Shown here: one piece after another, positions 61,371 through 64,000 of the stretch | How the letters are laid out: every line of letters begins with the position of its first letter | How positions within the stretch are numbered: the stretch's first letter is position 1 | Source of the DNA: Gemmatimonadota bacterium | GTDB taxonomy: Bacteria; Latescibacterota; UBA2968; UBA8231 | DNA: 64,000 bases | Reading direction: 5' to 3' | Assembly (NCBI GenBank): GCA_018660835.1 | Contig: JABJJN010000089.1 | Coordinates: 248,001-312,000 of the forward strand | Notes under the pieces: generated by a model | The model's database searches: none | The model's input: the letters and a program-made list of their open reading frames with translations, nothing else | What the model was told of the DNA's origin: nothing | Made by a program: the position numbers and the translations under genes

Positions 61371-62557
61371 GCAGAGATCCGACGCGCCATGAATCGGGTC
61401 AGCGAGAATTATTGCCGGCGCCGGGCACAAAGCTCGCCCTCGCCTGCTGCGCTTCCCGCGCCTCCTTTGCCGCCGTCACTTCGCAGCTACTGCGACGACT
61501 GTCCACCCAAGGTGTATCACGGCGCTACGACCTTCACCTGATCGTCGTCCATGCCAAGGTCGATCGACTCAATCTCTCCGGTCTGGCCGCGTCGGCCGAC
61601 CTGCAAACCCTCACGATCATCGAACTGGAGAGCAATTCGTACGCGACCAGACGCAATCAGGCCCTGGCGACAGCCCTGGAAGCGGACTGTCGATACCTGT
61701 TCTTCTACGATGATGACGAGCATTGGGTGCGACCCATCTTCCACGCTGACAAGACGGTCGGTTGGCGGCACAGCGATCCCCTCGTTCCCCATTTGGCAGG
61801 TCTTGCGGCGGGTGCTGTCATCACCTGTGGTGTGACATTGGGTCAGGTCTCACCGGTGCCGTGGATCTTGCCCCAACAGACAGATCCCCGGTATCTCGTC
61901 GACCTCGGCCACGCCCTGCGCTTTGGGAGTGAGTTTCTGCATCGACGCAGTTTTGTCGAGGATGCCGGTCGCTGGCGTTGCCGACCCTCGTGTCGACTCG
62001 ATGCCCCGATGCTGCGTCGACGTGGGATTCTGCCACTGACAGGTGGTAATCTGGCGATCGATTTGCGCGCCATGCGCGCTGGCAGGATTCCCCCCTACTA
62101 CAATCCGCCCTTGGCACGCGGCGAGGATGCGTTGCTCGGTGCACGCGTCCGCCATTTGCCCGTACGTCGGGTGAGTGCCTGCAGTTTCCACGATCCCTTT
62201 GGCCGAATGCACTGTGCCGAAGATGGCGAGCCGATGTCGATGGCAGCGCAGACGCCGGACCCGGATCAGGCTCTGCAGCGTTTCGCCGACGCCCTTTGCG
62301 GTTGGGTCGGATATGCACCACTGCTTGTCAGGCTGGGTGGCGGCCTGCGCATCGGACTATCTGGCGCGCAACGCCTGGAAACACTGCAGCGAGTGATTGA
62401 TGACGTCGGCGCACCCATCGCTCAGGACCTGGGTTGTCCACAACTCACTGGCCTGTCCGCTCTATTGCATGCGCGCCGACAGGCGGTGACCCTCGATCAC
62501 GAGCAGATGCGGCAGCAGGCTGCCAGGTGGCCAGGCTACCGGGTGGTCAGCGATTGA
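61367..62557 (+). CDS. GT-A-type glycosyltransferase-like protein
   Basis: 396 residues. LALACCASRASFAAVTSQLLRRLSTQG opens a nucleotide-binding fold. ELESNSYATRRNQALATALEADCRYLFFYDDDEHW carries an Asp-rich motif like the DxD of GT-A enzymes. A long middle region (GEDALLGARVRHLPV with acidic GED) may hold the catalytic base. The start is GTG 61367 overlapping the previous stop. It runs convergently 22 nt into the CRTAC1 gene. Confidence 0.65.
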   Translation: MSRDPTRHESGQRELLPAPGTKLALACCASRASFAAVTSQLLRRLSTQGVSRRYDLHLIVVHAKVDRLNLSGLAASADLQTLTIIELESNSYATRRNQALATALEADCRYLFFYDDDEHWVRPIFHADKTVGWRHSDPLVPHLAGLAAGAVITCGVTLGQVSPVPWILPQQTDPRYLVDLGHALRFGSEFLHRRSFVEDAGRWRCRPSCRLDAPMLRRRGILPLTGGNLAIDLRAMRAGRIPPYYNPPLARGEDALLGARVRHLPVRRVSACSFHDPFGRMHCAEDGEPMSMAAQTPDPDQALQRFADALCGWVGYAPLLVRLGGGLRIGLSGAQRLETLQRVIDDVGAPIAQDLGCPQLTGLSALLHARRQAVTLDHEQMRQQAARWPGYRVVSD

Positions 62558-64000
62558 CGCTCGACGACACCACGATGATCGATGAGGTAGTGGAAGTCGG
62601 CATCGAGATTGTTCAACAGCGTGACCCGCTGATCGGGCCAGCGGACGGTGATACGGTCAACCTTCGACGACGTACCGAGACCGAACAAGAGTCGTGTCTG
62701 ACTATGACTCATGTAGGATGAACCCGTACGCACACGCTGACGCTGGCGCCCGCCTTTCGTTCGCACCTCGACGATGGCGCCCAAGCCGTGGTGCGATGGC
62801 GACTCACCCTGCAGTTGCACAGACAACGCATGCGGGCCCGTCGAATCGGATGCAGGCAGTGTCTCATTGCGCAGCAGCAGCGCGGGACCCGCATTCGTGC
62901 TCAGCAGCACATCGGCATCCCCATCGCCCTCCAGATCGGCGACGGCCAGTCCACGTCCGACGATGGCCTCGGTAAAGACGGTCCCTCCTGCTGCACCGAC
63001 CTCGAGCATATGTCCGTCACCGTCATTCCAGAACAGCTGTGGTCGCTGTGCATAGGAAATCTCCTTTTGCACACTGTTGATCTCGGGTTCGATGTGCCCA
63101 TTGGCCAGGATCAGATCCTGACGACCATCGAGATCGAAGTCGGCAAACCGCAAGCCGAAGGTCAGGGTTGATAGTGTCGACTCCACGAGCTGCGATCGAC
63201 CCGCTACATCAAGGAAGAGTTGTGACTGTGGTTGTGTTTGCCGATACAGGGACATCGCTTCACGACTGAAATTGCCAATACCAATCGTCTGCGCCGCGTC
63301 ATCTGCCAGCAGGGCCACGTCGACACCCATTCCCGCACGAGCCCGACCACTCTCGTCATAGCCGATCCCCGCAGCGAGACCAATCTCCACGAAATGACCA
63401 CCGTCATTTTGCAGCAAGAAGTTCGGCTGCGTGTCATTTGTCACGACCAGATCCGCGTCGCCATCGTCGTCGAAGTCGGCAACGGCGACACCCATTGATT
63501 TCGCCTCCGGCAGGAAGACACCCGCCACCTCGGTCACTTCCTCAAAGGTGCCGTCTCCCAGGTTGCGATACAGTCGCGGTGTCGAACCCTGATACTGCGG
63601 CGGGGTCGCGTAGGATTTATTCTCCCCGTCAAAGGAGAAATAGAGATCGTTTTCCGGTGACCACTGGACATAGTTGGCGACAAACAGATCGAGCAGACCG
63701 TCGTCATCCACATCGATCCACGTTGCTGCTGTCGACCACTCCGGGTGGCTACGCCCCTCTTCGTCTTGCCACAGCGAGCCCTCGACGCCCGCTGCTGCGG
63801 CAACATTCTCATAGTGCCACGGCGACAGTTGCTGCAGCAGCAAGTTCGCACCGAGCGTCGTCAGAAAGAGATCCTTGTCGCCATCGGCATCGTAGTCTGC
63901 CGCCGTGATGCCCATCCCGTGAACTGGCACATCGAGACCGGAGCCATCCGTGACATTCGAAAAATATCCCGAACCATCGTTGGCAAATGCCGCACTTGTA
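62536..64000 (-). CDS. CRTAC1/FG-GAP (VCBS) repeat protein, ASPIC-UnbV type (5' end outside window)
   Basis: At least 487 residues; the frame is open to the right window edge, so the N-terminus is missing. FG-GAP calcium-loop repeats DYDADGDKDLFL, DVDDDGLLDLFVANY, DFDDDGDADLVVTND, DFDLDGRQDLILANGH and DLEGDGDADVLLSTN form a propeller. The C-terminal GLGAIVEVRTKGGRQRQRV...RITVRWPDQRV is the ASPIC/UnbV domain. Such proteins are usually extracellular and bind calcium; function unknown. Confidence 0.82.
   Translation of the reverse strand, partial: TSAAFANDGSGYFSNVTDGSGLDVPVHGMGITAADYDADGDKDLFLTTLGANLLLQQLSPWHYENVAAAAGVEGSLWQDEEGRSHPEWSTAATWIDVDDDGLLDLFVANYVQWSPENDLYFSFDGENKSYATPPQYQGSTPRLYRNLGDGTFEEVTEVAGVFLPEAKSMGVAVADFDDDGDADLVVTNDTQPNFLLQNDGGHFVEIGLAAGIGYDESGRARAGMGVDVALLADDAAQTIGIGNFSREAMSLYRQTQPQSQLFLDVAGRSQLVESTLSTLTFGLRFADFDLDGRQDLILANGHIEPEINSVQKEISYAQRPQLFWNDGDGHMLEVGAAGGTVFTEAIVGRGLAVADLEGDGDADVLLSTNAGPALLLRNETLPASDSTGPHALSVQLQGESPSHHGLGAIVEVRTKGGRQRQRVRTGSSYMSHSQTRLLFGLGTSSKVDRITVRWPDQRVTLLNNLDADFHYLIDHRGVVERQSLTTR

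Overview
The window looks like a chromosome segment of a free-living, Gram-negative-type bacterium: it has an OmpA-like porin, a TonB-dependent receptor, lipoproteins and a Tat-exported periplasmic enzyme. By eye it is moderately GC-rich. Three phytanoyl-CoA dioxygenase-like genes, two Gfo/Idh/MocA oxidoreductases, a sulfatase, a GH38-like gene, beta-propeller and beta-helix sugar-active proteins and a CRTAC1/VCBS protein together recall uncultured heterotrophs such as Latescibacterota, Poribacteria or Planctomycetes relatives. No rRNA or marker gene is present, so this placement is inference.

Layout. 1-2953 (minus): glycosyltransferase, MBL-fold hydrolase and a serine hydrolase cut by the window edge. 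3176-7793 (plus): tartronate-semialdehyde-reductase-like enzyme, EEP nuclease/phosphatase, cytosolic hybrid histidine kinase and nucleoside hydrolase, with overlapping or closely spaced ends. 7790-19014 (minus): a denitrification block nosZ-nosR-nosD-nosF-nosY-nosL, followed by a Cys-rich membrane-anchored protein, a Met/His-rich lipoprotein and a TonB receptor with an OprC/NosA-type copper motif. A diheme cytochrome c at 19200-20012 diverges from nosZ. This is a nitrous oxide respiration module with its own predicted copper import and electron supply. 20103-45114: a mosaic of short catabolic and housekeeping units (Gfo/Idh, EamA, PhyH, SRPBCC, UDG, thioesterase, nitrilase, cupins, GH-like propeller, a carbohydrate-type protein fused to a DUF59 domain, membrane protein plus XRE regulator, PHP, GH38-like plus MFS, sulfatase plus 2-hydroxyacid dehydrogenase, methyltransferase).

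45541-54610 is the most unusual part. It holds a damage-inducible mutagenesis cassette: imuB-like at 45908, then a DUF6504-like small gene and dnaE2/imuC at 50154-53985. The two halves are separated by an OmpA-like and a beta-helix gene. Each half has a near-identical promoter, TTGACC-N17-TATACT, overlapped by a GAAC-N4-GTTC LexA-type box. Around the cassette lie three copies (45541-45720, 54010-54182, 54391-54573) of an unrecognised 170-185 nt element. It folds into a long basal stem, a conserved GCA/GGA internal loop (two copies), and an inner helix carrying two hairpins. Stems differ in sequence between copies but keep pairing, including compensatory changes, which suggests a structured RNA or hairpin-type mobile element. 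I regard this as the best candidate for something undescribed.

54610-64000: a PA0069/Rv2578c-type radical SAM protein, a GT39-like membrane glycosyltransferase, a BNR-repeat protein, a GT4 glycosyltransferase, a protein of unknown function, a GT-A-like glycosyltransferase, and the C-terminal part of a CRTAC1 protein that runs off the window.
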